Of a DNA stretch of 64,000 bases, positions 1-7,875 are shown piece by piece. Source of the DNA: Cognatiluteimonas lumbrici (GTDB taxonomy: Bacteria > Pseudomonadota > Gammaproteobacteria > Xanthomonadales > Xanthomonadaceae); contig NZ_ML636798.1 in the NCBI RefSeq assembly GCF_006476065.1, forward strand, positions 664,906-728,905, read 5' to 3'. Each line of letters begins with the position of its first letter. The stretch's first letter is position 1. A program made the translations under genes and the position numbers. The notes under the pieces were generated by a model, which saw nothing but the letters and a program-made list of their open reading frames with translations, did no database searches and was not told where the DNA came from.

Positions 1-574
1 GTTCGCCCGGCTTCTCGTCGGTGCGCATGGTGCCGGTGGTGCCGTCCGGGTTGCGGTAGGTCACGGTGTAGCCGACCACGTGGGTGGCCTTCGAGGTCGC
101 GGTCTCGGTGTGGCAGCGGGTCTCGGTACGGTTGACCACCTGGCCGCCGACGTGGCGCCGGTCGACCCGGTTGCCGATGTAGCCGCCGGCCACGGCGCCG
201 CCGACGGTCGCCAGCTTGCGGCCGTTGCCGCCGCCGATCTGGTTGCCGACCAGGCCGCCGATCACGGCGCCGGCCACGGTGCCGCCGACGTTGCCATCGC
301 GCTCGGGCAGGCGCTCGGCCACGACCACGTCGTTGCAGACCTGGCGCGGGGTGGAGGTCGTGCTGGTCTCGCGGATGGCCTCGCTGCCGAGCACCTGCGC
401 GAACTGCTCGCGCGGCTCGGTCACCGGCTCCACCGCGACCACCGAGGCGTACTCGAGGCCGCCGCCGAACATGCCGGGACCCGCGGCGTCGCCACGGTTG
501 TTCTGGAAGGCCGCGACGGCCACGCCGCCGACCAGCAGCGCGGCCAGGGCAATCGCTAGGGTGTTGTTCTTCAT
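1..574 (-). CDS. Glycine zipper 2TM domain envelope protein (3' end outside window)
   Basis: The reading frame runs from an ATG preceded by a strong AGGAGG ribosome site to the left edge without a stop, so the C-terminus is missing. Residues 6-22 are a hydrophobic alanine/leucine/valine segment, which suggests a signal anchor or signal peptide. The middle carries a glycine-zipper stretch with the pattern GGTVAGAVIGGLVGNQIGGG and a second GGAVAGGYIGNRV-type segment, typical of the glycine zipper 2TM family (Rick_17kDa_Anti/SlyB-like). After these comes a CHTET segment and a YTVTYRNPDGTTG segment. The role is unknown; the family is linked to the outer membrane and periplasm. The next gene is divergent, with a 150-base gap where I see no firm promoter. 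Confidence 0.85.
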   Translation of the reverse strand, partial: MKNNTLAIALAALLVGGVAVAAFQNNRGDAAGPGMFGGGLEYASVVAVEPVTEPREQFAQVLGSEAIRETSTTSTPRQVCNDVVVAERLPERDGNVGGTVAGAVIGGLVGNQIGGGNGRKLATVGGAVAGGYIGNRVDRRHVGGQVVNRTETRCHTETATSKATHVVGYTVTYRNPDGTTGTMRTDEKPGE

Positions 575-724
575 CGTCGCCTCCTGGGTGCGGCGGGGCC
601 GCACGTATCGTTCGGCCCGGATTGCAGCACCGCCCGCCTGAACCGCTGCTGGCAGCATGAGCAAAGCGTGAACACGATCGCCTTCCCCGGTGTCTGCTAG
701 CGTTGCGGCAACCACGGAGGTCCC

Positions 725-919
725 ATGCCCAGTCCCCTGCTTGCCCCGGTGATGCGCTGGCTGTCGCGGCTCAGTTATCCGAAGCTGTTCCTGCTGGCTG
801 CGGGCCTGTTCGTCGTCAACCTGTTCTTCCCCGATCCCCTCCCGTTCGTGGACGAGATCCTGCTCGGCATCGGCACCCTGCTGCTCGCCAACCGCAAGGA
901 CCGCGGCAAGCCGCGCTGA
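725..919 (+). CDS. Small membrane protein, DUF6116-like
   Basis: A 64-residue protein whose ATG is preceded by GGAGG six bases upstream. Residues 18-33 (KLFLLAAGLFVVNLFF) form one hydrophobic segment, and a second hydrophobic stretch (FVDEILLGIGTLLLAN) precedes a basic tail. The length and layout match the short DUF6116 proteins common in Xanthomonadaceae; the family assignment is from memory. The function is not known. It ends five bases before the GTG of tatD, so the two are probably co-transcribed. Confidence 0.75.
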   Translation: MPSPLLAPVMRWLSRLSYPKLFLLAAGLFVVNLFFPDPLPFVDEILLGIGTLLLANRKDRGKPR

Positions 920-924
920 ACGCC

Positions 925-1695
925 GTGCTGCTGGTCGACACCCACACCCACATCGACGACGCCGGCTTCGACGCGGACCGCGCGGAGGTGGTGGCGCGGG
1001 CGCGCGCGGCCGGCGTCACTCGCCAGCTGGTCGCAGGCATCGACGCGGCGGGCTGGCCCGGGCTGCGCACGACCTGCGCCTCGCACCCGGGCCTGTTCCC
1101 GGCCTACGGGCTGCACCCGCTGTTCCTGGCGAAGCACCGGCCGGAACACCTGGACGAACTGCGCGAGTGGATCCGCCGCGAACGGCCGCTGGCCGTCGGC
1201 GAGTGCGGGCTCGACTACTACGTCGACGGCCTCGACCGGAAGCAGCAGGCCGACTACTTCGAAGCGCAACTCGCCATCGCCGCCGACACCGGCCTGCCGG
1301 TGATCGTGCACGCGCGCCGCGCGGTCGAGGAGGTGATCCTCACCCTGCGCCGCTTCGACGGGCTGCGCGGCGTGGTGCACAGCTTCTCCGGCAGCCGCCA
1401 GCAGGCCGAGCAATTGTGGGAGCGCGGCTTCCTGCTCGGCATCGGCGGCCCGGTGACCTATGCCCGCGCCAAGCGCCTGCGCCGCCTGGTCGCGGAGATG
1501 CCGATCGAATGGCTGCTGCTGGAGACCGACTCCCCCGACCAGCCCGACTGCCGCCGCCAGGGCCAGCGCAACGAACCCGCGCACCTCACCGCCGTGCTCG
1601 AAGCCATCGCCGAACTCCGCGACGAACCCCCCGAAGCCATCGCCGCCGCCACCACGGCCAACGCCGAACGCCTCTTCAACCTGCCCGGCGCTTGA
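925..1695 (+). CDS. tatD: TatD family metal-dependent hydrolase
   Basis: A 256-residue TIM-barrel nuclease/hydrolase of the TatD family. The metal site is complete: H7 and H9 in DTHTH, E93 in GECGLDYY, H129 in VIVHAR, H152 in HSFSG and D202 in ETDSPDQP. Family members are metal-dependent 3'-5' DNA exonucleases or D-aminoacyl-tRNA deacylases. I chose the GTG at 925 because it begins the conserved LLVDTHTHID N-terminus and lies just behind the DUF6116-like gene; an upstream extension in the same frame would only overlap that gene. The 3' end overlaps the convergent tcdA gene by 20 bases. Confidence 0.93.
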   Translation: MLLVDTHTHIDDAGFDADRAEVVARARAAGVTRQLVAGIDAAGWPGLRTTCASHPGLFPAYGLHPLFLAKHRPEHLDELREWIRRERPLAVGECGLDYYVDGLDRKQQADYFEAQLAIAADTGLPVIVHARRAVEEVILTLRRFDGLRGVVHSFSGSRQQAEQLWERGFLLGIGGPVTYARAKRLRRLVAEMPIEWLLLETDSPDQPDCRRQGQRNEPAHLTAVLEAIAELRDEPPEAIAAATTANAERLFNLPGA

Positions 1696-2470
1696 GCAGG
1701 ATCTCGAGGGACTTGGCGGCGGCGGCGAAGGCGAAGGCGCCGGTGACGTGGGTTGCGGCGCCGAGGCCGGCGCCGCAGTCGAGCTTGAGGGCGGCGTCCC
1801 TGTCCAGGTTCGGGCGCACGCCGCAGACGCTGCCGTCGGCCTGCGGGTACTTCACGTTCTCCAGCGAGTACACCGCCGGCACGCCGAAATAACGGTCGCG
1901 GTTCTTCGGGAAGTTGAACTCCCCGCGCAGCTTCTTGCGGATCAGCGACAGCATCGCGTCGTGCTCGGTGCGCGACAGGTCGCGGACCCGCACCTGGGTC
2001 GGGTCGGTGCGGCCGCCGGCCGCGCCCACGGTCACGATCGGCTGCTTGCGCCGGCGGCACCAGGCGATCGCCTCGACCTTGGTGCGGAAGCTGTCGCAGG
2101 CGTCCAGCACCAGGTCGAAGCCGTCGCCGAGCAGCGCCTCGAGGTTGGACGGGGTCAGGAACGCCTCCACCGGCACCGCGTCGATCGCCGGATTGATTGC
2201 GCGGCAGCGCTCGGCCATCGCCTGTGCCTTGTTGCGTCCGTACTGCCCGGCGAGCGCCGGAAGCTGGCGGCTGGTGTTGGACAGGCACAGGTCATCGGCG
2301 TCCACCAGGCTGAGGTGCCCGACCGCGCTGCGCGCCAGCGCCTCCGCGGCCCACGACCCGACGCCGCCCAGGCCGACCACCGCCACCCGCGCGCGCGACA
2401 GCCGCGCCACGGCGCCGGCGCCATACAGCCGGTCGATGCCGGCGAAACGTTCGAGCCATGACGGATCCAT
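1676..2470 (-). CDS. tcdA: tRNA threonylcarbamoyladenosine dehydratase TcdA
   Basis: A 264-residue E1-like ATP-dependent enzyme that cyclises t6A37 of tRNA to ct6A. The nucleotide loop GLGGVGS is at residues 33-39, followed by the conserved DADDLCLSNTSRQ segment. Other TcdA hallmarks are DACDSFRTKVEAI and GRTDPTQVRVRDLSRTEHD. I chose the ATG that gives MDPSWLERFAGIDRLYG, which matches the usual TcdA N-terminus; an in-frame ATG nine codons upstream (at 2497) is possible. The gene is convergent with tatD and overlaps its end by 20 bases. Upstream it is divergent from the cytochrome c-like gene. Confidence 0.95.
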   Translation of the reverse strand: MDPSWLERFAGIDRLYGAGAVARLSRARVAVVGLGGVGSWAAEALARSAVGHLSLVDADDLCLSNTSRQLPALAGQYGRNKAQAMAERCRAINPAIDAVPVEAFLTPSNLEALLGDGFDLVLDACDSFRTKVEAIAWCRRRKQPIVTVGAAGGRTDPTQVRVRDLSRTEHDAMLSLIRKKLRGEFNFPKNRDRYFGVPAVYSLENVKYPQADGSVCGVRPNLDRDAALKLDCGAGLGAATHVTGAFAFAAAAKSLEILLKRRAG

Positions 2471-2518
2471 GGCGACAATGCTAACGTTCCCGGCCATCGC
2501 CACACCGGGGAACCGCAC

Positions 2519-2959
2519 TTGAACGCACCGGCACCGCGCCCGGGCAACGCCGCCGCCCGCTACTTCTTCCTGTTCCTGGTCGGCCTCGCGGTCGGCGTCG
2601 TCGCCACGGTGATGACGCTGCGCGCGCTCGAGGCCCGCAAGGACCACTTCCCGGAGAGCGTGATGCACGTGATGGGCGCGCACGTCGGCGCGCTCCGCGC
2701 CAGCGTCGAGCAGAGCCGATGCACGGCCTCCGACGTGCTGCCGCACCTGCAGGCCCTGCGCACCATGGCCGGCGACATCGAGCCCGCGTTCGGCCCCGAC
2801 TGGGCCGAGGACAAGCGCTTCGCGGCCCACGCCGCCGACCTGCGCGCCGCGCTCGACGGCGCGCTGGCGCGGCCGCCCCTGTCCTGCGCCGGCGTCGGCG
2901 ACGTGCTCAAGCAGGTCGGCGCGGACTGCAAGGCCTGCCACCAGGATTTCCGCAACTGA
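2519..2959 (+). CDS. Membrane-anchored cytochrome c-like protein
   Basis: A 146-residue protein starting at TTG, the only sensible start ahead of the hydrophobic anchor at residues 14-33. The rest is an alpha-helical periplasmic domain. It ends with a single haem c attachment motif C137-K-A-C140-H141, five residues before the terminus. A C-terminal CxxCH after a helical bundle is typical of class II cytochromes (c'/c556 type). It may carry electrons or bind small ligands in the periplasm; the partner is not evident. A GGGG run upstream is a weak ribosome site. Confidence 0.75.
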   Translation: MNAPAPRPGNAAARYFFLFLVGLAVGVVATVMTLRALEARKDHFPESVMHVMGAHVGALRASVEQSRCTASDVLPHLQALRTMAGDIEPAFGPDWAEDKRFAAHAADLRAALDGALARPPLSCAGVGDVLKQVGADCKACHQDFRN

Positions 2960-2960
2960 C

Positions 2961-2978
2961 CTTCCGTCGCTCCCACAG
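2961..2978 (-). repeat. Partial TGTGGGAGC-type repetitive element
   Basis: Directly after the cytochrome stop codon, the minus strand reads TGTGGGAGCG ACGGAAG. This shares its first ten bases with two better-formed elements in this window (21057 and 50424). The second arm of a hairpin is not preserved here, so it looks like a decayed or half copy. Confidence 0.5.
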
Positions 2979-3042
2979 GGGTAAACAGCGGGTTCACATT
3001 GCTCTTTCCAAGATGGGGGTGTTCCTACCAAGGAGATCCCCC

Positions 3043-3534
3043 ATGGCCCTGCGCACTCCCCTTCGCCTGATCGGCGCCTCCGCCCTGCTCGCCGCGCTCG
3101 CGGCCACCGGCTGCGCCACCACCTCGCCGGGCTACGGCTACGGTGACAGCTACGGCCCGCCGCCGACCGGCGGCACCTGCTACGACTGCGGCACCGTGAC
3201 CCGCATCGAGATGGTCTCCAGCGGCGGCAGCAGCGTGCCCAACGCCACCGGCGCCGTGCTCGGCGGCATCGTCGGCGCCGCCGCGGCGCGCGAGATCGCC
3301 GACGACCGCACCGACAGCGAGGGCCGCAAGAACACCGCCACCGTTGCCGGCGCGGTTGCAGGCGCGGTCGCCGGCAACGCGATCCAGAATCGCGTGCAGT
3401 CCAACAACGCCACCTACAACGTGCACGTGCGCCTGACCGACGGCCGCACCACGGTGGTCAGCCAGAGCGACCTCGGCGGGATCCGCGAAGGCTCCTACGT
3501 CCGCGTGTACAACGGCAGGGCCTGGCTGCGCTAA
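3043..3534 (+). CDS. SlyB-like glycine zipper outer-membrane lipoprotein
   Basis: A 163-residue lipoprotein. AAGGAGAT precedes the ATG. The signal peptide ends in the lipobox LAATG-C, so Cys24 is the likely lipidated residue. Two glycine-zipper helices follow: GAVLGGIVGAAAAREIAD and AGAVAGAVAGNAIQNRV. The C-terminal part (YNVHVRLTDGRTTVV and GSYVRVYNGRAWLR) matches the SlyB/Pcp family of outer-membrane lipoproteins. It stands alone between the cytochrome gene and the DUF456 gene. The role is probably envelope integrity; this is inferred from the family only. Confidence 0.88.
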   Translation: MALRTPLRLIGASALLAALAATGCATTSPGYGYGDSYGPPPTGGTCYDCGTVTRIEMVSSGGSSVPNATGAVLGGIVGAAAAREIADDRTDSEGRKNTATVAGAVAGAVAGNAIQNRVQSNNATYNVHVRLTDGRTTVVSQSDLGGIREGSYVRVYNGRAWLR

Positions 3535-3544
3535 CCTGAAGCCC

Positions 3545-3566
3545 GCGCCGGTCTAGCGCCGGTCTA
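3545..3566 (+). repeat. 11-bp perfect tandem duplication
   Basis: The unit GCGCCGGTCTA occurs twice head to tail in the 44-base gap between the lipoprotein gene and the DUF456 gene, just upstream of that gene's AGGGGG ribosome site. It may be a simple replication-slippage product. Confidence 0.7.
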
Positions 3567-3578
3567 GGGGGATCATGG

Positions 3579-4070
3579 ATGACGGTCTGGTACGTGATCG
3601 CGGGCATCCTGGTGCTGGTCGGGCTGGCGGGCATCATCCTGCCCGCCCTACCCGGCCTGCCGCTGGTGTTCTTCGGCATGCTGCTGGCCGCCTGGGCCGG
3701 CGGCTTCGCCAAGGTTGGCGTCGGCACGCTGGTGGCGCTGGGCGTGCTGACGCTGCTCTCGGTCGCGGTCGACTTCTGGGCCGCGGCGGTGGGCGCCAAG
3801 CGCGTCGGCGCCAGCCGGCTCGCGGTCATCGGCGCGGTGGTCGGCACCGCGTTCGCGCTGTTCATGGGCCCGCTCGGGCTGTTCGTCGGCCCGTTCATCG
3901 GCGCGGTCGCGGGCGAACTGGTGCACCGTCGCCGGCTGGACCGGAGCGGGGTCGGCCACGCCACCCGCGTCGGCTTCGGCACCTGGCTGGGCATCGTGTT
4001 CGGGATCGCGCTCAAGCTGATGCTGGCGCTGGCCATGCTCGGCCTCTTCGCCTGGTCGTGGTGGAACTGA
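3579..4070 (+). CDS. DUF456 domain membrane protein
   Basis: A 163-residue, strongly hydrophobic protein with about four to five membrane segments: residues 3-20 (YVIAGILVLVGLAGIIL), 24-42, 50-72, 84-112 and 135-160. Glycine-rich helices such as IGAVVGTAFALFMGPLGLFVG fit the DUF456 family. The start is the ATG giving MTVWYVIAG, preceded by AGGGGG; an overlapping ATG four bases earlier is out of frame. It ends five bases before the cardiolipin synthase start, so co-transcription is likely. The function is unknown. Confidence 0.85.
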   Translation: MTVWYVIAGILVLVGLAGIILPALPGLPLVFFGMLLAAWAGGFAKVGVGTLVALGVLTLLSVAVDFWAAAVGAKRVGASRLAVIGAVVGTAFALFMGPLGLFVGPFIGAVAGELVHRRRLDRSGVGHATRVGFGTWLGIVFGIALKLMLALAMLGLFAWSWWN

Positions 4071-4074
4071 GCGG

Positions 4075-5379
4075 ATGCCCTGGCGCTGGACACAAGGCTG
4101 GAGTCGCAAGCGCATGACATGGACCATCGTCGCCACCGCCCTGGTCACCGGCCTGCTGGTGGTCATCGCGCTCAACTTCGCCACCCCGACCAAGCAGCTC
4201 GAACGCAAGATCGAGCATCGCTACCCGGTGTCCGATCCGCAGTTCCGGCGCGAGATGGGGGTCCTGCTCGGGCCGTCGATCCTGCCCGGCAACCACGTCA
4301 CCGGGCTACAGAACGGCGCCGAGATCTTCCCGGCGATGCTGGAGGCGATCCGCGGGGCGCAGCACACGATCACCTTCGAGACCTACATCTACTGGGAGGG
4401 CGAGGTCGGCCAGTGGTTCGCCGACGCGCTCAGCGAGCGCGCGCGCGCCGGGGTCAACGTCAACGTCACCATCGACTGGGTCGGCAGTGCCAGCATGGAC
4501 CAGTCGCAGCTCAAGGAGATGGAGGACGCGGGGGTGCACGTGGTCCGCTACCGGCCGCTGCACTGGTACAACCTGGCGCGCATGAACAACCGCACCCACC
4601 GCAAGCTGCTGGTGGTGGACGGGCGCGTCGGCTTCACCGGCGGCGTCGGCATCGGCGACCCGTGGCAGGGCCACGCGCAGGACCCGGACCACTGGCGCGA
4701 CATCCATTTCCGCATCGAGGGCCCGGTGGTGGCGCAGGTGCAGTCGGCGTTCAACGACAACTGGATCAAGACCACCGGCGAACTGCTCAACGGCGCCGCC
4801 TACTTCCCCGCGCTCGAACGCGCCGGCGACATGGACGCGCACATGTTCATCAGCTCGCCCGCCGGCGGCAGCGAGAGCATGCACCTGATGTACCTGATGT
4901 CGATCGCCGCCGCCGAGCACAGCATCGACCTCGCGGCCGCTTATTTCATCCCCGACGAACTGGTGACCAAGGCCCTGGTCGCGGCCCGCCACCGCGGCGT
5001 GGCGATCCGGGTGCTGGTGCCGGGCAGGAACACCGACTCCGACGCCGCGCGGCTGGCGTCCAAGTCCGGCTGGGGGCCGCTCCTGCTCGCCGGCATCGAG
5101 ATCTACGAGTACGAGCCGACGATGTTCCACAACAAGATGATGATCGTGGACCGCGAACTGGTCTCGGTCGGCTCCACCAACTTCGACCTGCGCTCGTTCC
5201 GCCTCAACGACGAAGCCAGCCTCAACGTCTATGATCGGGAATTCGCCGAGCGCATGACCGAGGTCTTCGAGAAGGACCTGGTGCCGACCACGCGCTACAC
5301 CTACGAGACCTGGAAGAACCGTCCGTGGACCGAGAAGCTCAAGGAAAGGTTCGTGCAGCCGATCCGTTCGCAGCTGTGA
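4075..5379 (+). CDS. Cardiolipin synthase-type phospholipase D family enzyme
   Basis: A 434-residue PLD-superfamily protein with one N-terminal membrane anchor (residues 15-35). Both HKD motifs are intact: H175-R-K177-LLVV-D182 and H352-N-K354-MMIV-D359, each followed by the usual GG or GS/N residues. Single-anchor members of this group make cardiolipin from phosphatidylglycerol (ClsA/ClsB/ClsC classes). Length and anchor fit a ClsB/C-like enzyme at the inner membrane; I cannot pin the subclass. The stop overlaps the GTG start of the mechanosensitive channel gene (GTGA). Confidence 0.9.
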   Translation: MPWRWTQGWSRKRMTWTIVATALVTGLLVVIALNFATPTKQLERKIEHRYPVSDPQFRREMGVLLGPSILPGNHVTGLQNGAEIFPAMLEAIRGAQHTITFETYIYWEGEVGQWFADALSERARAGVNVNVTIDWVGSASMDQSQLKEMEDAGVHVVRYRPLHWYNLARMNNRTHRKLLVVDGRVGFTGGVGIGDPWQGHAQDPDHWRDIHFRIEGPVVAQVQSAFNDNWIKTTGELLNGAAYFPALERAGDMDAHMFISSPAGGSESMHLMYLMSIAAAEHSIDLAAAYFIPDELVTKALVAARHRGVAIRVLVPGRNTDSDAARLASKSGWGPLLLAGIEIYEYEPTMFHNKMMIVDRELVSVGSTNFDLRSFRLNDEASLNVYDREFAERMTEVFEKDLVPTTRYTYETWKNRPWTEKLKERFVQPIRSQL

Positions 5380-6758
5380 GGCCCTGGCTGCCGGGGCTGC
5401 TGCTTCCGCTCCTCCTGCTGTGCGCGCTGCCCGCAGTCGCGCAGGACGCCGTCGAAGGCACTCCCGTCTCCGAGCTCGCGCCGGCGCAGGCGCCGGACGC
5501 GGTGGTGCCCGAGGCCGGGCGCGTCGAGGCCGAGATCCGCGCCGGCGAGGAGGACGACGAACGCATCGCGGCCGCGGTGACCGCGCGCCTGGTGCGCCAC
5601 CCCGACCTGCAGCAGGTCACGGTCGCGGTCAACGCCGGCAGCGTGACCCTCGGCGGCGAAGTCCTGGAGGACGCCGACCGCGAGCGCGCCGCCAACCTCG
5701 CGAACCAGGTGGACGGCGTCGCCGAGGTGGTCAACGAGATCGAACTCAGCGCGGCGCTCGCGCCCCGGATCAACTCCGCCCTGCAACAGGTGCAGGCGCG
5801 GCTGGTGCGGCTGGTGGCGGCGATCCCGCTGCTGGTGGTGGCGATCGCGATCATCTGGCTCTCGGTGCTGTTCGGGCGCGCGCTCGCGCACCGGCCGATG
5901 GGCTGGCTGCGGCGGCACCGCGACAACCCCTACCTCGAAGCGCTGGTGCGGCGCCTGGTGCAGGCGCTGGTGGTGATCCTCGGTCTGGTGCTGGCCCTCA
6001 ACCTGCTCGGCGCGACCGCCCTGGTCGGCGCGGTGCTCGGCTCGGCCGGCGTGATCGGCCTGGTGGTCGGCTTCGCCTTCCGCGACATCGCCGAGAACTA
6101 CATGGCCGGCATCCTGCTGAGCCTGCGCCGCCCGTTCGCGCCCGACGACCACCTGGTGGTGGACAAGTACGAGGGCAAGGTGATCGCGCTGACCTCGCGC
6201 GCAACCCTGCTGATGACCCTGGACGGCAACCAGCTCTCGCTGCCCAACTCGCTGGTGTTCAAGTCGGTGGTGCTCAACTACAGCGCCAACGCGCGCCGGC
6301 GCTTCGACTTCGTGCTCCCGATCGACCCGGCGCAGTCGATCCGCGACGCGCGCGAGATGGGGCTCGCGGCGATCGCGCGGGTCGAGGGCGTGCTCGCCGA
6401 CCCGGCGCCCTCGTGCGTGGTCGACGGCTACAACACCAAGGGTCTGGACCTGCGCTACTACGGCTGGATCGACCAGCGCCGCAACGACCTCGGCAAGACC
6501 CGCAGCGAGGCCCTGCGCGCGGTCAAGGCGGTGTTCGGGGCCGCCGGCGTGCATGGCCCGGAAACCGTCCGCTACCACCGCGAGGAGACCGGGCCGGTCG
6601 CGATCCCGCCGCTGCCGCAGGAACCCTGCGGCGACACCTCGGTGAACACCGACATCGACGAGCAGCTCGCCGCGGCGCAGCGCGCGCACGACGAGGACAA
6701 CCTGGCCTCGCCGGAGACCGACCCGAAGCCGCTGCCCGAGCCGCCCCCGCCGCGCTAG
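5376..6758 (+). CDS. MscS-family mechanosensitive channel with N-terminal BON domain
   Basis: 460 residues. I chose the GTG that overlaps the previous stop as GTGA, because it opens directly into a clean signal peptide (MRPWLPGLLLPLLLLCALPA, cleaved near AVAQD); an earlier ATG in the same frame would bury this signal. Residues about 50-125 form a BON domain (VTVAVNAGSVTLGGEV, LANQVDGVAEVVNEI), presumably periplasmic. Three membrane helices follow (about 147-167, 194-222 and 223-245). The last, AGVIGLVVGFAFRDIAEN, is the MscS pore helix. The MscS beta and C-terminal domain comes next, and the tail is acidic and proline-rich. It probably releases osmolytes on membrane stretch. Translational coupling to the lipid synthase is likely. 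Confidence 0.9.
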   Translation: MRPWLPGLLLPLLLLCALPAVAQDAVEGTPVSELAPAQAPDAVVPEAGRVEAEIRAGEEDDERIAAAVTARLVRHPDLQQVTVAVNAGSVTLGGEVLEDADRERAANLANQVDGVAEVVNEIELSAALAPRINSALQQVQARLVRLVAAIPLLVVAIAIIWLSVLFGRALAHRPMGWLRRHRDNPYLEALVRRLVQALVVILGLVLALNLLGATALVGAVLGSAGVIGLVVGFAFRDIAENYMAGILLSLRRPFAPDDHLVVDKYEGKVIALTSRATLLMTLDGNQLSLPNSLVFKSVVLNYSANARRRFDFVLPIDPAQSIRDAREMGLAAIARVEGVLADPAPSCVVDGYNTKGLDLRYYGWIDQRRNDLGKTRSEALRAVKAVFGAAGVHGPETVRYHREETGPVAIPPLPQEPCGDTSVNTDIDEQLAAAQRAHDEDNLASPETDPKPLPEPPPPR

Positions 6759-6759
6759 C

Positions 6760-7875
6760 ATGCACGCGATGACGCGCCCTGCCCGCCTGATGCTGGTCCT
6801 GCTCCTGCTGCCCTTCGCCGCGCCGGCGCAGGAGGCGTCGGAAGCGCGTCCGGGAATCGAGGCCTGCGTGGCGATCGAGGTGGATGCGACCCGGCTCGCC
6901 TGCTACGACGCGGCCATGCAGCGCGGCCCCGAGGCCACCACCCGCGCCGACGCCGAGGCCGCCGCGGCCCGCGAGGCGCCCGGCGCGCCGAGCCTGTTCC
7001 GGCGCGATGCGCGCGGCGCCGCCGACCCGGGCGTGCAGGCCGCGATCGCCAACGCCGGCCGCGGCTCGCTGCTGGACAGCCGCTGGGAACTGGCGCGCGA
7101 TTCCAAGCTCGGCCTGTTCAACTTCCGCGCCTACAAACCGGTGTACCTGTTCCCGGTGTTCTGGAGCAGCGGACCCAACGAGCGCCCGTTCTCGCCCACC
7201 CCGGACAACAGCGTCGCCGACGACCAGCTGCTGGACGTGTTCGAGACCAAGTTCCAGGTGAGCTTCAAGACCAAGGCGGTCGAGAACCTGTTCGGCGACA
7301 ACGGCGACCTGTGGATGGCCTATACCCAGAGCTCGCGCTGGCAGATATTCAACGGCGAGCAGTCGCGCCCGTTCCGCGAGACCGACTACGAGCCGGAGGT
7401 GATGCTCGCCTTCCGCACCGGCTACGGCCTGCTCGGCTGGAAGGGACGGCTGTTCGCGGTCGGCATCAACCACCAGTCCAACGGCCGCGCCGACCCGCTG
7501 TCGCGCAGCTGGAACCGGATCATCTTCAACGTCGGCCTCGACCGCGACGGCTGGGCGCTGATGCTGCGGCCGTGGATCCGGGTGCCGGAGGGCGGCGACG
7601 ACGACAACCCGGACATCTCCGACTACATGGGCCGCGGCGACCTGACCCTGGTGCGGGTGCTGCCAAGCGGGCAGCAGTTCTCGCTGGCGCTGCGCCACTC
7701 GCTGCGCGCCGGCGACCGCTCGCATGGCGCCGCCCAGTTCGACTGGGCGTTCCCGCTGCACCACAACTTCCGCGGCCACGTGCAGGTCTTCGACGGCTAC
7801 GGCGAGAGCCTGATCGATTACAACCACCGGGCGACGTATATCGGACTCGGCATTTCCCTCATGGAGTGGTTCTAG
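6760..7875 (+). CDS. pldA: Outer-membrane phospholipase A (OMPLA)
   Basis: A 371-residue outer-membrane beta-barrel phospholipase. It has a signal peptide (cleaved near APAQE). The family block YTQSSRWQ is at residues 188-195. The catalytic pair H238 and S240 lies in NHQSNGR, followed by RSWNRIIFNVG. A 60-residue pre-barrel extension carries a C-x-A-I-x3-D-x2-R-L-x-C-Y-D motif around residues 36-50. The enzyme hydrolyses phospholipids that reach the outer leaflet. Another ATG three codons in (6769) is equally plausible as start. It begins two bases after the channel gene and ends tail to tail with the patatin gene, sharing CTAG. Confidence 0.95.
   Translation: MHAMTRPARLMLVLLLLPFAAPAQEASEARPGIEACVAIEVDATRLACYDAAMQRGPEATTRADAEAAAAREAPGAPSLFRRDARGAADPGVQAAIANAGRGSLLDSRWELARDSKLGLFNFRAYKPVYLFPVFWSSGPNERPFSPTPDNSVADDQLLDVFETKFQVSFKTKAVENLFGDNGDLWMAYTQSSRWQIFNGEQSRPFRETDYEPEVMLAFRTGYGLLGWKGRLFAVGINHQSNGRADPLSRSWNRIIFNVGLDRDGWALMLRPWIRVPEGGDDDNPDISDYMGRGDLTLVRVLPSGQQFSLALRHSLRAGDRSHGAAQFDWAFPLHHNFRGHVQVFDGYGESLIDYNHRATYIGLGISLMEWF

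Noticed and set aside
1396-1430. TGTGGGAGCG repeat copy inside tatD
   Set aside because: The match lies in a conserved coding stretch (LWERGF) and has no hairpin; it is chance.
5325-5375. Earlier ATG for the MscS gene inside the cardiolipin synthase gene
   Set aside because: It would add 17 polar residues before a perfect signal peptide; the GTGA overlap start is better.
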